A stretch of DNA of 34,338 nucleotides from NCBI GenBank assembly GCA_028684915.1, contig JAQUEZ010000059.1:1-34338 (forward strand), in the 5' to 3' direction. The notes below the pieces were generated by a model. That model ran no database searches, was not told the DNA's origin, and was given only the letters and a program-made list of their open reading frames with translations. Position numbers and translations under genes: made by a program. This DNA is from Desulfobulbus sp. GTDB lineage: Bacteria > Desulfobacterota > Desulfobulbia > Desulfobulbales > Desulfobulbaceae. This document shows, in pieces, positions 16,121-24,528 of this stretch (its first letter is position 1; each line of letters opens with the position of its first letter).

Positions 16121-18421
16121 TTATGGGGTGAATTGCCCAAGCTTGATCTGCTCGGAGAAAACTCGAGCCAGGTTGTTGTCGATGACGTAAATGCAGATTT
16201 CTTTGGCACCCTGGCGGGAATAGCCGAATTTTTTCTGCAGATTCTTCATCATGAAACGGACGTCGGACTGAATCTTTTGATCGTAGGTCTTGAAGGATTC
16301 GAGATCGAATTCCTTGACCGCCCGCCGAAAATTCTCGTTATCGAGGAAAGGATCGAGCACCTTTTCCTTGAGATTATGGATATAGCGCTCATGGAGTTGC
16401 TTATAGAGCACGGTTTCGGTGATCGGGATGTTGTCGCGAAGGATTTCTTGGGTCAGAGTGGAGCTAGTGTAGGCCCGTTGCACCGTTGCCCTAAAGGTGG
16501 TCCCGTCATAGGGGGAAACCATGAGCCGCGATTCGACCCGTTGGAAAAAAGCCTCGCTGATCTCCAGCCGCTCGCCGGTAAAGCGGCAGACTTCTGTGGT
16601 GCCGGGCTCGAAGTTGACCGCAAACATGTAATTCTGAATGTCGCGGGTAATTTGCTCTTCATTATAATAATAGAGCGATTCCTTGACCGACTGCAGCACT
16701 GAATAATTGTACATCCGCAGCAGCGAGTCGAGAAAGCCCATGGGCAGGATGGTTTTGTCCTTCTTGCAGTATTTGCGGAAGAAGATACCCAGCATCGACA
16801 TGTCGATCAGTTTGTCCTCGCGGGCATACATCGAATAGAACTCGTTGAACATCCGGATCGAGTCGCGTCCCGATAAGCCCTGCCAGCCGTCCTGCTCCGA
16901 TTCGGCAATGATTTTCAGCCGCCGTTTGGAGTTGAACCGCTCCACCTCCTCCTCTTCCAACCAGGCCGGAATATAGCCGGTGTAGATCTCCATTTTTAAC
17001 AGTTGCAGGTTTTTGTCGCAGTAAAGCTCGTATTTTTCCGAGTCCTTAATCCACTCGAGCATCGCATCGGAACGGGTTCGCAGGCGGGTGGCTATAATTA
17101 CCCGGGCAAAGTTGTGTAACACCCGGGGAAGGAAGGATTCATTGATGTGCTTGCCGAATACCTCGCGGTAGATCTCAATCTCTGTCTTAATATCAAGAAC
17201 ATAGGGAATATTGATGTATTCGATCCGGTCGGAGAAGGCAGCCAGGTCGGTCAGTACCTTCTTGTCTTCGGGGTTCATCAGGGCAAAGAAAAGCGAGTTG
17301 ACCCGCTCCTCGATATGATCGACCTTGTGTACCCCGTCACTGATGATGTTATGCAGGTCCATCAACCGCTCGGTGTTATGCGATTTAACATCCATCAACG
17401 CATAGATGCCGTTGTTGACTTTGGCATAGCCCGAATAGAGGTAGGGTACCTTGCCCGAGGGAGCAAACAGGGCGTTCAAGGTGCGCTGCACGGTTTCATC
17501 GGTGCGCACATTACGCTGGGAGCGGCGGTCGCCGGGATTGAACACGGAAATACCCGCACCCAGGCGTCGGTTGAACATATAGGGTCGGGCATAAACCGAT
17601 TCGAGCACCTTGAGCGGGTCGCCCATTTTTTTCAGCAGTTCCTGATAGAGGGCAGAACAGATGGTGCAGGGCTCGTCGCGGAAAACCCATTCGTATTTCT
17701 TCTCGTTGAACAGCTGGTCTTTGAAGACTGCATTATCAAGCAGTTCATCGAGAAAACGGCGGCGAATATCCTTGGGAATCAGCAGCAGGGGATGGTCGTG
17801 ACTAGGGCAGGGCAGGGTCAGCCAGTTGCCGTTACCCTCGGTGGTGGTGGTCAGGCTGCCTTCCACTTCACTGTTGGCCTCTTCGCTTAAAAGCTGTGAA
17901 ATTTTGTCGGCCAGGCCGGCCACGCTGTGCACACCACCCACTAAATCCGGTGCTTTTAGCCGCCAGACCACTTCGTAGCGCGAACCTTCCGGGGTGTTGC
18001 CGTATTCCTCAAACTTGCGCAGCAGATTGTTGAGGAAGGTTGATTTACCGCTGCCGTGCGGACCGTCAAAGATGTAGATCTTGTTCTGCTGATCGCCCAC
18101 CAAAAGGGACTCCACATGGCGGAGCAAACGGTTGGCAAAGAGCCGGTCAGCAAAAAAAGGACGGTCTGAGCCCTCGACAAAGAGCTGGCTGCAGTCATAG
18201 TTGAGGTAGTTGATCGATTCCGGGTCATTGCGGTACTCATCGTGGCCGTCCTTGACAAAGTGGCGGACCATGTCGGCATAGACCTGGATCACATTGCGGA
18301 GGTTGCGCTCAGGGCGCTCGATTACCTCACCCAAAAAATCAGCGAACGAGAGTTCTGCCTGGCGAAAACGGTCGCCTTTGTACTGCTGCAGGGTATTCAA
18401 GGCCTTGGTTAATACGCCCAT
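16121..18421 (-). CDS. Second, divergent PrkA-like AAA+ protein (serine protein kinase family)
   Basis: A 766-residue cytoplasmic protein, last gene of the prkA-DUF444-spoVR cluster. A Walker A loop, GPHGSGKST (residues 120-128), begins the AAA+ domain. Its general plan and operon partners place it with the PrkA family, but it is clearly different from the prkA product at 21663 and about 80 residues longer. It has an insertion with a possible metal site (LPCPSHDHP and, about 65 residues later, EPCTICSALY). The C-terminal third resembles the PrkA C-terminal kinase-related region only weakly. Start: ATG 18421 is well spaced from AGGAAGG; a GTG two codons earlier is in frame. Kinase activity is not evident from motifs, so it may be an ATP-dependent chaperone or regulator. 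Confidence 0.75.
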   Translation of the reverse strand: MGVLTKALNTLQQYKGDRFRQAELSFADFLGEVIERPERNLRNVIQVYADMVRHFVKDGHDEYRNDPESINYLNYDCSQLFVEGSDRPFFADRLFANRLLRHVESLLVGDQQNKIYIFDGPHGSGKSTFLNNLLRKFEEYGNTPEGSRYEVVWRLKAPDLVGGVHSVAGLADKISQLLSEEANSEVEGSLTTTTEGNGNWLTLPCPSHDHPLLLIPKDIRRRFLDELLDNAVFKDQLFNEKKYEWVFRDEPCTICSALYQELLKKMGDPLKVLESVYARPYMFNRRLGAGISVFNPGDRRSQRNVRTDETVQRTLNALFAPSGKVPYLYSGYAKVNNGIYALMDVKSHNTERLMDLHNIISDGVHKVDHIEERVNSLFFALMNPEDKKVLTDLAAFSDRIEYINIPYVLDIKTEIEIYREVFGKHINESFLPRVLHNFARVIIATRLRTRSDAMLEWIKDSEKYELYCDKNLQLLKMEIYTGYIPAWLEEEEVERFNSKRRLKIIAESEQDGWQGLSGRDSIRMFNEFYSMYAREDKLIDMSMLGIFFRKYCKKDKTILPMGFLDSLLRMYNYSVLQSVKESLYYYNEEQITRDIQNYMFAVNFEPGTTEVCRFTGERLEISEAFFQRVESRLMVSPYDGTTFRATVQRAYTSSTLTQEILRDNIPITETVLYKQLHERYIHNLKEKVLDPFLDNENFRRAVKEFDLESFKTYDQKIQSDVRFMMKNLQKKFGYSRQGAKEICIYVIDNNLARVFSEQIKLGQFTP

Positions 18422-18455
18422 GGTCACCTTCCTGGTTCGGGTTGCCGCCGTGCCC

Positions 18456-20090
18456 TTATTCTGCGAGCGTTCGCGACAGTGTTCTGTCTTTCATGGTGTA
18501 ACGAAATCGCTTCCACTGAATGGTTCGTTTCGGGGTCTCCTCCTTGGGCTGGGCATCGGAATCCCGGGGCGCTTTCATCGGAATGGGCACGCTGGTGTAG
18601 AGATGGACCTCTTCACCCCAGAGGTATTCCACCCCAAGCAGAACCCCTTGAATAAAGTCGCGCATCAGCGGTTTGCCCTCGAAAACGTGATTGAGTACCA
18701 GTCCATTATTCTCGGCCACCGTTACCTCGATTCGCGGCGGATGGTACAGGCTGTCTGCCACCATGGCCTTGTAATCGACCGCCTTACGGCTTTTGACATA
18801 ATATTCCCAGGTCATTCGTTCCTTATTGAGCCGCTTGTCGACCACAAACAACCGGTGGAGATCGACAAAATCCTGGTCGATGAACGAGTTGATATACATC
18901 GAGTCGCAGTAATTTTCGCGTATGTGAAAGATGTAGTCCCGGCCCTGGCCGGTGGCGCGGTCAAAATTGCGCCGTTCTTCCCGGTCGTTGGTCTGGAAAT
19001 ATTCCAGGCCGGTGCGGCCTTTTTCCGCCTTTTCCTCCAGGTATTGAAACAGCCGCATGCCCAGGGCATAGGGATTGAGCCCGACCCGGGGCATGGAGGT
19101 GACCTTGGCGTTGACAATAGCGTAGTCTACCTCGTGGCCTTTGATCCGGTCATCCTGAAGAAACAGGGTGTCGTGCCAGTAGGAGGCCCAGCCTTCGTTG
19201 AGGATTTTGGTGCGGATCTGGGGTTGGAAGTAGAGCGACGTTGAGCGGATCACCTCCAATACCATCAACATCCAGCGGTTTTTCTCGCTGTTGAGAAAGG
19301 GAGAATATTCCATCAGGAACTGGAGCAGGTCGGTGCGACCGACACTTTTTGTTTCCTTCAGGCTGCGCGCATAGAGAGACTCCAGCTCAGAGTGTTTTTC
19401 GGTGATGGATTTGAGAAAACGCAGTTCACCGTCTTCGGGGTGCTCGCGCAGGAACTTATTGTAGCGTTCAATTTCGCGGGCATAGCTGCTGATCGTCGAA
19501 CGGACACCGCGTTGGAGAAAGACATCAAAGTAAAAATCGAGCAGGGTGGGCTTTTCCTGTTTGGTCTTTTTGCCGCTTTCTTCCAGCAGTTCAAAATAGC
19601 CCACCAGGTTATCGATGGTGCGGGCGAACTCGATCACGTAATCCACCCATCGGCCCTTTTCCGAGCGGAGCTTGGCGATAAGCCGTTTGTCGGCCAGGGC
19701 ACGGCCGGTGAAGTCGTAGTCCCAGGTGTGACGGAAAAAGAGGTTGTTCTGGAAAAAATCGATGTGGCCGATAACGTGATAAAAAATCATCACGTTCAAC
19801 CAGTCCGGGTTGTTGTCGTTGTAGTAGGAGATCGGTGGCCGGGTATTGATCACCGTCTCATAAGGGTTGTTGGGATAGAGCTCATAGCGGCCTTGTTCCC
19901 GCAGTACCTCCACCTCCTGTACCCAGTAATCGTAGAGGGTGGGGATCATGATTTTGGGACCAAGCTCGAGCATGTCGCGGTTAGTGACCACATATTCAAG
20001 GGTCTCGTCCTCGAAGCGCAAACCGGCTTGCCGCGCCCGTTCCTTGCACCCTTCCATGATTCGTTTGGCATGCTGACTGATCAGTTCCAT
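18456..20090 (-). CDS. spoVR: SpoVR family protein
   Basis: A 544-residue protein of the SpoVR (E. coli YcgB) family. Recognisable parts are LGPKIMIPTLYDYW, YHVIGHIDFFQNN with FFRHTWDYD, EGWASYWHD (the hallmark motif), VNPY-like LNPYALGMRLF and the C-terminal YINSFIDQDFVDLH region. In Bacillus SpoVR is linked to spore cortex formation, but the family is widespread in non-sporulating bacteria, where its function is unknown. It is found genetically linked with prkA and DUF444 genes, as here. Histidine and acidic residues suggest a metal site; that is inference. It lies 140 bases after the DUF444 gene and 34 before the second prkA-like gene. Confidence 0.92.
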   Translation of the reverse strand: MELISQHAKRIMEGCKERARQAGLRFEDETLEYVVTNRDMLELGPKIMIPTLYDYWVQEVEVLREQGRYELYPNNPYETVINTRPPISYYNDNNPDWLNVMIFYHVIGHIDFFQNNLFFRHTWDYDFTGRALADKRLIAKLRSEKGRWVDYVIEFARTIDNLVGYFELLEESGKKTKQEKPTLLDFYFDVFLQRGVRSTISSYAREIERYNKFLREHPEDGELRFLKSITEKHSELESLYARSLKETKSVGRTDLLQFLMEYSPFLNSEKNRWMLMVLEVIRSTSLYFQPQIRTKILNEGWASYWHDTLFLQDDRIKGHEVDYAIVNAKVTSMPRVGLNPYALGMRLFQYLEEKAEKGRTGLEYFQTNDREERRNFDRATGQGRDYIFHIRENYCDSMYINSFIDQDFVDLHRLFVVDKRLNKERMTWEYYVKSRKAVDYKAMVADSLYHPPRIEVTVAENNGLVLNHVFEGKPLMRDFIQGVLLGVEYLWGEEVHLYTSVPIPMKAPRDSDAQPKEETPKRTIQWKRFRYTMKDRTLSRTLAE

Positions 20091-20230
20091 AGTCCCACCA
20101 CTGTCAGGAGGTCCGCCCCTGTGAAGAAAGGTCGTTTTTGCAAATGGCCTCGAAAACGATCTCTCATGCTTCGCAATCCACTGTTGTTGTGATGCATGGC
20201 TCAGGCGTTGTTGGGTTATTTACGATGCCG

Positions 20231-21619
20231 TCAAGAAATCAGATTTTTGATGCCCTCGATGATTCGGGCCTCGCTACTGTCTTTAGACATGACGTCCAGG
20301 CGCAGCAGATCCTTCTTGGACTCCAGGAGCCCGGATTTGGCCAGGTACTTCTCCACCTCGGTCCGGCGGCTGCCATCCAGACCGTTTTCGGCGATGGTCA
20401 CACCGATACGGCTGGCGTAATTGAGCATTTTTTCCAGCTCAGGCACAGATTCCTCGCCGTAGGTATCCCAGTCGTCACCGTCGGTGCCGTGGAAGACGTA
20501 GATCGAGTAGTCGCGCGCCAGTTCCTCCTCAGCCACGATCTGGTTGACCAACCGATAGGCCGAACTCACCTGGGTGCCGCCGGCCACCTGCATCTGGTAA
20601 TAGGCCTGGAAATTTTCCACCTCGCGGGCCTCGGTATCGTGGAGGATAAACCGGGTTTCCACCTGGTTTTGATACTGGTAGGTGAGCCAGGCATAGATGA
20701 GCACATGCTGGTTGACCACCAATTCCGTGGGCTTACCGGCCATGGAGCCGGAGTAGTCTCGGACGAAAAAAACGACGGCCTGGGCCTCGTAATCCAACTC
20801 CTTGGAGAGGATGCGGTAGACTCGATCTTTGGGGGAGACCATCAGGCTGCCTGCATCCGGTGGGGAGCCTGCCTGGACCCTGCCCAGAGCGATGTTGGTT
20901 TGCAGTACTTGACGTAAGGTGGCTTTCTTATCAAGAATTTGGCCAAAGCCACGGTTTTTATCGGTGAGATCGTAGGCAAAGCGGGTCAGAGAACGCTTTT
21001 TGCCCTTATCGCGCAGGTTGGGCAGGGCAAACTGTTCGGTGAGTACCCGGCCGAGATCATAGACCGTGGATTCCAGTTCGTGGGCCCCACCTTGACCTTT
21101 GCCGGAACCGCTGCCGCCGCCTTGCTGTTCACGTACCGGCTGCTCACCGATAACCTCGCCCTCTTCACCCTCACCGGCGCCACCCTCGCCCGGATCCTGA
21201 CCCTCGCCACCTTCGCCTTCCTCCTCTTCGGAGATGCGGTCATGCATCAGTTTTTCTTCCACCGTGGTGGGGATAACCACGACCTTGTCGTCGCCGTCCC
21301 TGCCTGGCTTGACCAGCTTGCCCACCCGGATCTTGCGGGGAAAACCATCCTTTTCCCGTTGCAGATCACGCTGAAGGAGATGATCAAGGGATTGCGCTGC
21401 CACAAGCGACATCAATGGTGAGGGACTGGCCTGTGCCAGCATCTCCGGATCGCAATAGCTGTAGAGCGAGCGGGCATGTGGGGACGGCGAGCGGAGATGG
21501 GCCTGTTGCGGATCTCCACTGTATTGGGCCAGCTCCAGTTCGTGCTCGATGACCCGCCGCTGACTCTCCGTCAGGCCTTTGGCTTCCAGCTGTTGGTACA
21601 GTTGCCGCAGCGTTTTCAT
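20231..21619 (-). CDS. yeaH: DUF444 (YeaH/YhbH) protein with VWA-like MIDAS motif
   Basis: A 462-residue protein of the DUF444 family. The N-terminal part is charged and helical. A low-complexity Glu/Gly linker spans about residues 130-180. The C-terminal half starts with VVFFVRDYSGSM (DxSGS at 288-292), a metal-ion-dependent adhesion site typical of von Willebrand A domains. Together with the AAA+ PrkA next door this resembles the MoxR/VWA chaperone pairs, suggesting ATP-dependent remodelling or kinase scaffolding; that is inference. Start: ATG 21619 behind GGAGAGACA; the frame is open 31 codons further upstream but that part overlaps the prkA end and looks non-coding. The gap to prkA is 43 bases. 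Confidence 0.92.
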   Translation of the reverse strand: MKTLRQLYQQLEAKGLTESQRRVIEHELELAQYSGDPQQAHLRSPSPHARSLYSYCDPEMLAQASPSPLMSLVAAQSLDHLLQRDLQREKDGFPRKIRVGKLVKPGRDGDDKVVVIPTTVEEKLMHDRISEEEEGEGGEGQDPGEGGAGEGEEGEVIGEQPVREQQGGGSGSGKGQGGAHELESTVYDLGRVLTEQFALPNLRDKGKKRSLTRFAYDLTDKNRGFGQILDKKATLRQVLQTNIALGRVQAGSPPDAGSLMVSPKDRVYRILSKELDYEAQAVVFFVRDYSGSMAGKPTELVVNQHVLIYAWLTYQYQNQVETRFILHDTEAREVENFQAYYQMQVAGGTQVSSAYRLVNQIVAEEELARDYSIYVFHGTDGDDWDTYGEESVPELEKMLNYASRIGVTIAENGLDGSRRTEVEKYLAKSGLLESKKDLLRLDVMSKDSSEARIIEGIKNLIS

Positions 21620-21662
21620 TGTCTCTCCGCGCTCGGAATGGCTTGAGGGGGTGTGTTTTCCT

Positions 21663-23723
21663 TTAGTTCTCGTCGACCTGGGTGCAGAAATACTCAATGG
21701 TCTTCTGGGCACAGGTGAGACAGTAGCCCAGTTTGTGGAGCATGGTATCGATCATCCGATCATAGAGCTTCTGGTTTTCCTCGTTGGTGCGGTTGGCCAG
21801 TGCCCCGATCAGGCTTCCTGCTCCGGCAATGTCGGACTTGAGGCGGACATCGGTGACTGCTTTGACCAACTCCAGGTTGTCCATGAAATCGTAGTCCGGA
21901 TTGATCGAAATTTTCTGGCCGTAGATCTTGCGGATCGAGGTGCGGAAGGAATCCTTCTGCTCGCGGACCTTGAGTCCCAGGCCGGCTTCGACCGAATCGA
22001 TATAGCGCTCGTCGATCTTCAGGGCCACCAGCTCCCCGGTTTGCGGATTTTTGTATTTCCACATCCGGTCCACGCCAAGATTCTCGGCATCGATGCCGAT
22101 GATCATGTTGACGTAGTTGAGTACATCCTTGCGGATCGCCAGGGGTTCGTCCATGTAGGCATTGAACATCTCCGTCATGATCCGCTCGCGATACAGTCCC
22201 TTGGCAATCTTGATATCATCAAGGAATTTGGCCCGGTCGCCAGCCTCGGAAACATAGTCGAGAATTACCCGTTCAAGGGCGGTGAACACATCGTAGGCAA
22301 ACATGCACCTGCCTTCGTTCGTCTCCGAGCTCTCGAGCATCAACTGCATGGTCCGGCCCAGGTTCCGCTGGCCTAGTCCCTTCTGGCCGAAACGCTTGGT
22401 GATGTCATGCTCTTGGTTGAGGGTGTCGATCACCTCGGAGAGCGTCTTGAGACTCTTCTCGCCGGCGACCTCTCCCGCAGCCAGCTTCATGGTCTCGATC
22501 GGGGTCAGTTTCTCCGAACGCGGCAAACGGCTCAGGACCACAGCCACCGAGGCGGCGTAATTGAGATTAGGATCCTGGTGCATAGTGTTGCCGGTCAAGG
22601 TGGTTTTGGATTCGTTACCGATGGCATAGGCGGTCAGGTCATGCTGCTGAAGGTAATTGGTGTTGTGGGAGACATAACAGATACGGCAGCGGTCGACGAT
22701 CGGCGCCTCCTCCTTCTCCGCCAGGAAGCGGTTAAACTCGGAGTTGTTGCTGGTGGCGACAATCAGGGTGTCGATCGGCCAGCGGTAGCCGTCGATCTCA
22801 ATGGTCCGGTTCTGGATAATGCCCAGGTAGACCTGCACCAGGTCTTTCTTGTTTTTGTAGATCTCGTCGCTGAAATGGATCCCGCCGCCGGCCACTCGGG
22901 CGAGTGCTCCGCGCCTGAGGTCGAACCGAAACGGGTTGTTGGTGTCGGTGATGTGCAACAGCCGTTGGATCGACTCCTCGCCCAGAAGGTCGACCGCCGA
23001 GCTGGTGATTTTGTCCTTGGCCGGATACTTACCGGTAATCGTGCCCAGGCTCTCCACCAGCGGCACAGTAACGATTTCGATGTTTTTGAGCATCTCGTCG
23101 ATATCGCCGCCGGCCATATTGCGCAGGTCATTCCAGATGTAGGCCGAGCACGCCCCCAACGGCCGGTAATTCTCCATCCACTGTTCGACCAGGGCGTCGC
23201 TGACCTTGAACTTCTTGGCCAGGTACTGCATCGATTCGTCCTTGGTTTCAAGCAGGTTGAGCGCCAGCACCATCGGATCCTCATAGGTCTGCGATTCGAT
23301 CGTCTTAATCGCGCCGTAGGTGCCGACCCGATCCAAGCCGTTGAAACGGATAGTGTATTTCCGGTTCTTGGGGCGGGCAAGGAAGTTGCGGTAAAGGCTG
23401 CACAAGTACTCCACTAAAAAGGTTTTGCCGTTACCCGGTTCACCAACAAGAACAAACGCCATTTCCTTGGAGGAACCTCCCTGGGAGGCATCCTTGACAA
23501 AGGAGACAAAGGAGTTGATCTCATCGTACATGCCGATGATATGTTTTTTCTCCTCACGGAATATGGTGAAATCAAAGGTTGACTTGCCGTTGACCGTGAC
23601 CTTGTTGATTTCCTTTTCCAAAATCATTCGGCTGACGCTTTGGAAGGCGTTTTCAAAGACGCGTTCACCTTTTTTGACAGCTTGAATATGGTGACTAAGC
23701 GATGTGGTCTTGGGGTCGGTCAT
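21663..23723 (-). CDS. prkA: PrkA serine protein kinase (AAA+ domain)
   Basis: A 686-residue PrkA (YeaG) family protein, first gene of the cluster. GEPGNGKT (about residues 94-101) is the Walker A motif, and GGGIHFSDEIYKN holds the Walker B-like acidic residues of the AAA_PrkA domain. The C-terminal part carries the PrkA-specific kinase region. E. coli YeaG and Bacillus PrkA phosphorylate proteins and affect starvation and sporulation responses. It is cytoplasmic. Start: two consecutive ATGs (23726, 23723) follow AAGGAGG; the second has better spacing. The 5' region contains no other gene for more than 1 kb, and a B12 riboswitch lies about 650 bases upstream on the same strand. Confidence 0.95.
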   Translation of the reverse strand: MTDPKTTSLSHHIQAVKKGERVFENAFQSVSRMILEKEINKVTVNGKSTFDFTIFREEKKHIIGMYDEINSFVSFVKDASQGGSSKEMAFVLVGEPGNGKTFLVEYLCSLYRNFLARPKNRKYTIRFNGLDRVGTYGAIKTIESQTYEDPMVLALNLLETKDESMQYLAKKFKVSDALVEQWMENYRPLGACSAYIWNDLRNMAGGDIDEMLKNIEIVTVPLVESLGTITGKYPAKDKITSSAVDLLGEESIQRLLHITDTNNPFRFDLRRGALARVAGGGIHFSDEIYKNKKDLVQVYLGIIQNRTIEIDGYRWPIDTLIVATSNNSEFNRFLAEKEEAPIVDRCRICYVSHNTNYLQQHDLTAYAIGNESKTTLTGNTMHQDPNLNYAASVAVVLSRLPRSEKLTPIETMKLAAGEVAGEKSLKTLSEVIDTLNQEHDITKRFGQKGLGQRNLGRTMQLMLESSETNEGRCMFAYDVFTALERVILDYVSEAGDRAKFLDDIKIAKGLYRERIMTEMFNAYMDEPLAIRKDVLNYVNMIIGIDAENLGVDRMWKYKNPQTGELVALKIDERYIDSVEAGLGLKVREQKDSFRTSIRKIYGQKISINPDYDFMDNLELVKAVTDVRLKSDIAGAGSLIGALANRTNEENQKLYDRMIDTMLHKLGYCLTCAQKTIEYFCTQVDEN

Positions 23724-23726
23724 CAT

Positions 23727-24270
23727 GCGCCTCCTTAACGAGGTAGGGGTAGGTGGGTCAGCGGATTTAAAAGTATTATTGCGGTAACCTGGATGAAATT
23801 CAAGCAGTTATTCTCTTTGCCGCGTAATACACCCTAAGGGGGCTGGGAGAAAACGACAAAAATGTTTCCGTCCCGCCCACAATCTGCAAACCCTTTGTTC
23901 TTCCTGTAAGGACTCTTTTCCGATCTGGTCGAAAAAAAAATGAGGCGCTGTTTGCAGGGGAGTTTTTTTGGGGGCAAAAAGGCCGGGGGAAGAGGTGAAG
24001 CGAGGTGAGTGTGGTTGAACGGCTCCGAAAAGGGGAGGCTTGGCTCGGGTCCAGGATCTACTGGAGAGGCCGGGGCGGTTATATCGCCGGCAAACGCTAT
24101 CGCCGCCGCTAGCCCGGACATGGCAAAGAGAGATCCTGTGGTAGTTGTACTACCAATGCCCCCATGGTGGGGCAGGAGCCGTTCTTCCAGGGAAACGCCG
24201 GCGATGGTACTGTGGGAAAAACCGGGGCTTCCGCCGCTTTGATCCGGGAGCGCTCATGGGGGGCGCACAT
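23727..24270 (-). other. Gene-poor leader between the cobalamin riboswitch and prkA
   Basis: No intact gene is supported here. On the minus strand a frame stays open from about 24256 to 23834. Its first half looks protein-like (stretches such as LLPHHGGIGSTTTTG), but it has no start codon before ATG 24121 and no family is recognised; its second half is low-complexity and poly-A/T-rich. Stems include TGGTAGT/ACTACCA (24139-24155, 3-base loop) and GCCCC/GGGGC (24158-24173). It could be a decayed riboswitch target, a long structured leader of prkA, or a non-coding RNA. Confidence 0.4.
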
Positions 24271-24309
24271 AAAAAAAATCCCGGATCACGATCAAACAAT
24301 GATTCGGGG
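24271..24309 (-). terminator. Intrinsic terminator of the cobalamin riboswitch expression platform
   Basis: Read on the minus strand, CCCGAATC (plus 24301-24308) pairs with GATCCGGG (plus 24280-24287) with one A-C mismatch, and the stem runs into eight T. The 5' arm can instead pair perfectly with GATTCGGG just after the aptamer (plus 24343-24350), giving an antiterminator. This is the mutually exclusive arrangement of a transcription-attenuating riboswitch. Confidence 0.7.
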
Positions 24310-24342
24310 ATGCCCTGGTCTATCCACGTATCGATGCCGCCT

Positions 24343-24350
24343 CCCGAATC
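24343..24350 (-). promoter_or_regulatory. Antiterminator arm of the cobalamin riboswitch
   Basis: GATTCGGG on the minus strand is an exact reverse complement of the 5' arm of the downstream terminator (plus 24301-24308). Pairing of the two would prevent the terminator stem. It lies about 20 bases after the end of aptamer stem P1. Confidence 0.6.
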
Positions 24351-24369
24351 CGCGGGGAGAGGCTGTCAC

Positions 24370-24528
24370 GTTTCAGGCAGGTATTCTGACTCCCGGTTCG
24401 TCCTCCGGCCACGTCTTCCCAACCTTGCGGTCAGTGACTTGTCTGCGGCCTTTGTCCCCGGTTACAGCGGCGGGCCCGTCTCCGATTTACACGGAGTTCC
24501 CTATTATTCCTTAAATGGAACCTGAAAC
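24370..24528 (-). promoter_or_regulatory. Cobalamin (adenosylcobalamin-type) riboswitch aptamer
   Basis: Minus-strand element of about 159 bases with the conserved blocks of a B12 riboswitch in order. These are an AGGGAA block, GCCGCTGTAACCGGGGAC, GTCACTGACC...GGTTGGGAAGACG (the GCCACTG/GGGAAGG region), and AGTCAGAATACCTGCC at the 3' end. The ends close as stem P1: GTTTCAGG (plus 24521-24528) with CCTGAAAC (plus 24370-24377), perfect over 8 bp. B12 binding normally switches off B12 synthesis, transport or B12-independent isoenzyme genes. Here no such gene follows on the same strand; the first intact gene is prkA. Confidence 0.93.

Noticed and set aside
16103..23417. Series of long plus-strand open frames (up to 336 codons) opposite the prkA-DUF444-spoVR-prkA-like operon
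   Set aside because: They mirror the codon usage of the genes on the other strand, lack ribosome binding sites and family features, and the minus-strand products are well-recognised proteins.
24145..24525. Plus-strand open frames across the riboswitch
   Set aside because: They are translations of the antisense of a structured RNA; such frames are a frequent annotation artefact over cobalamin riboswitches.
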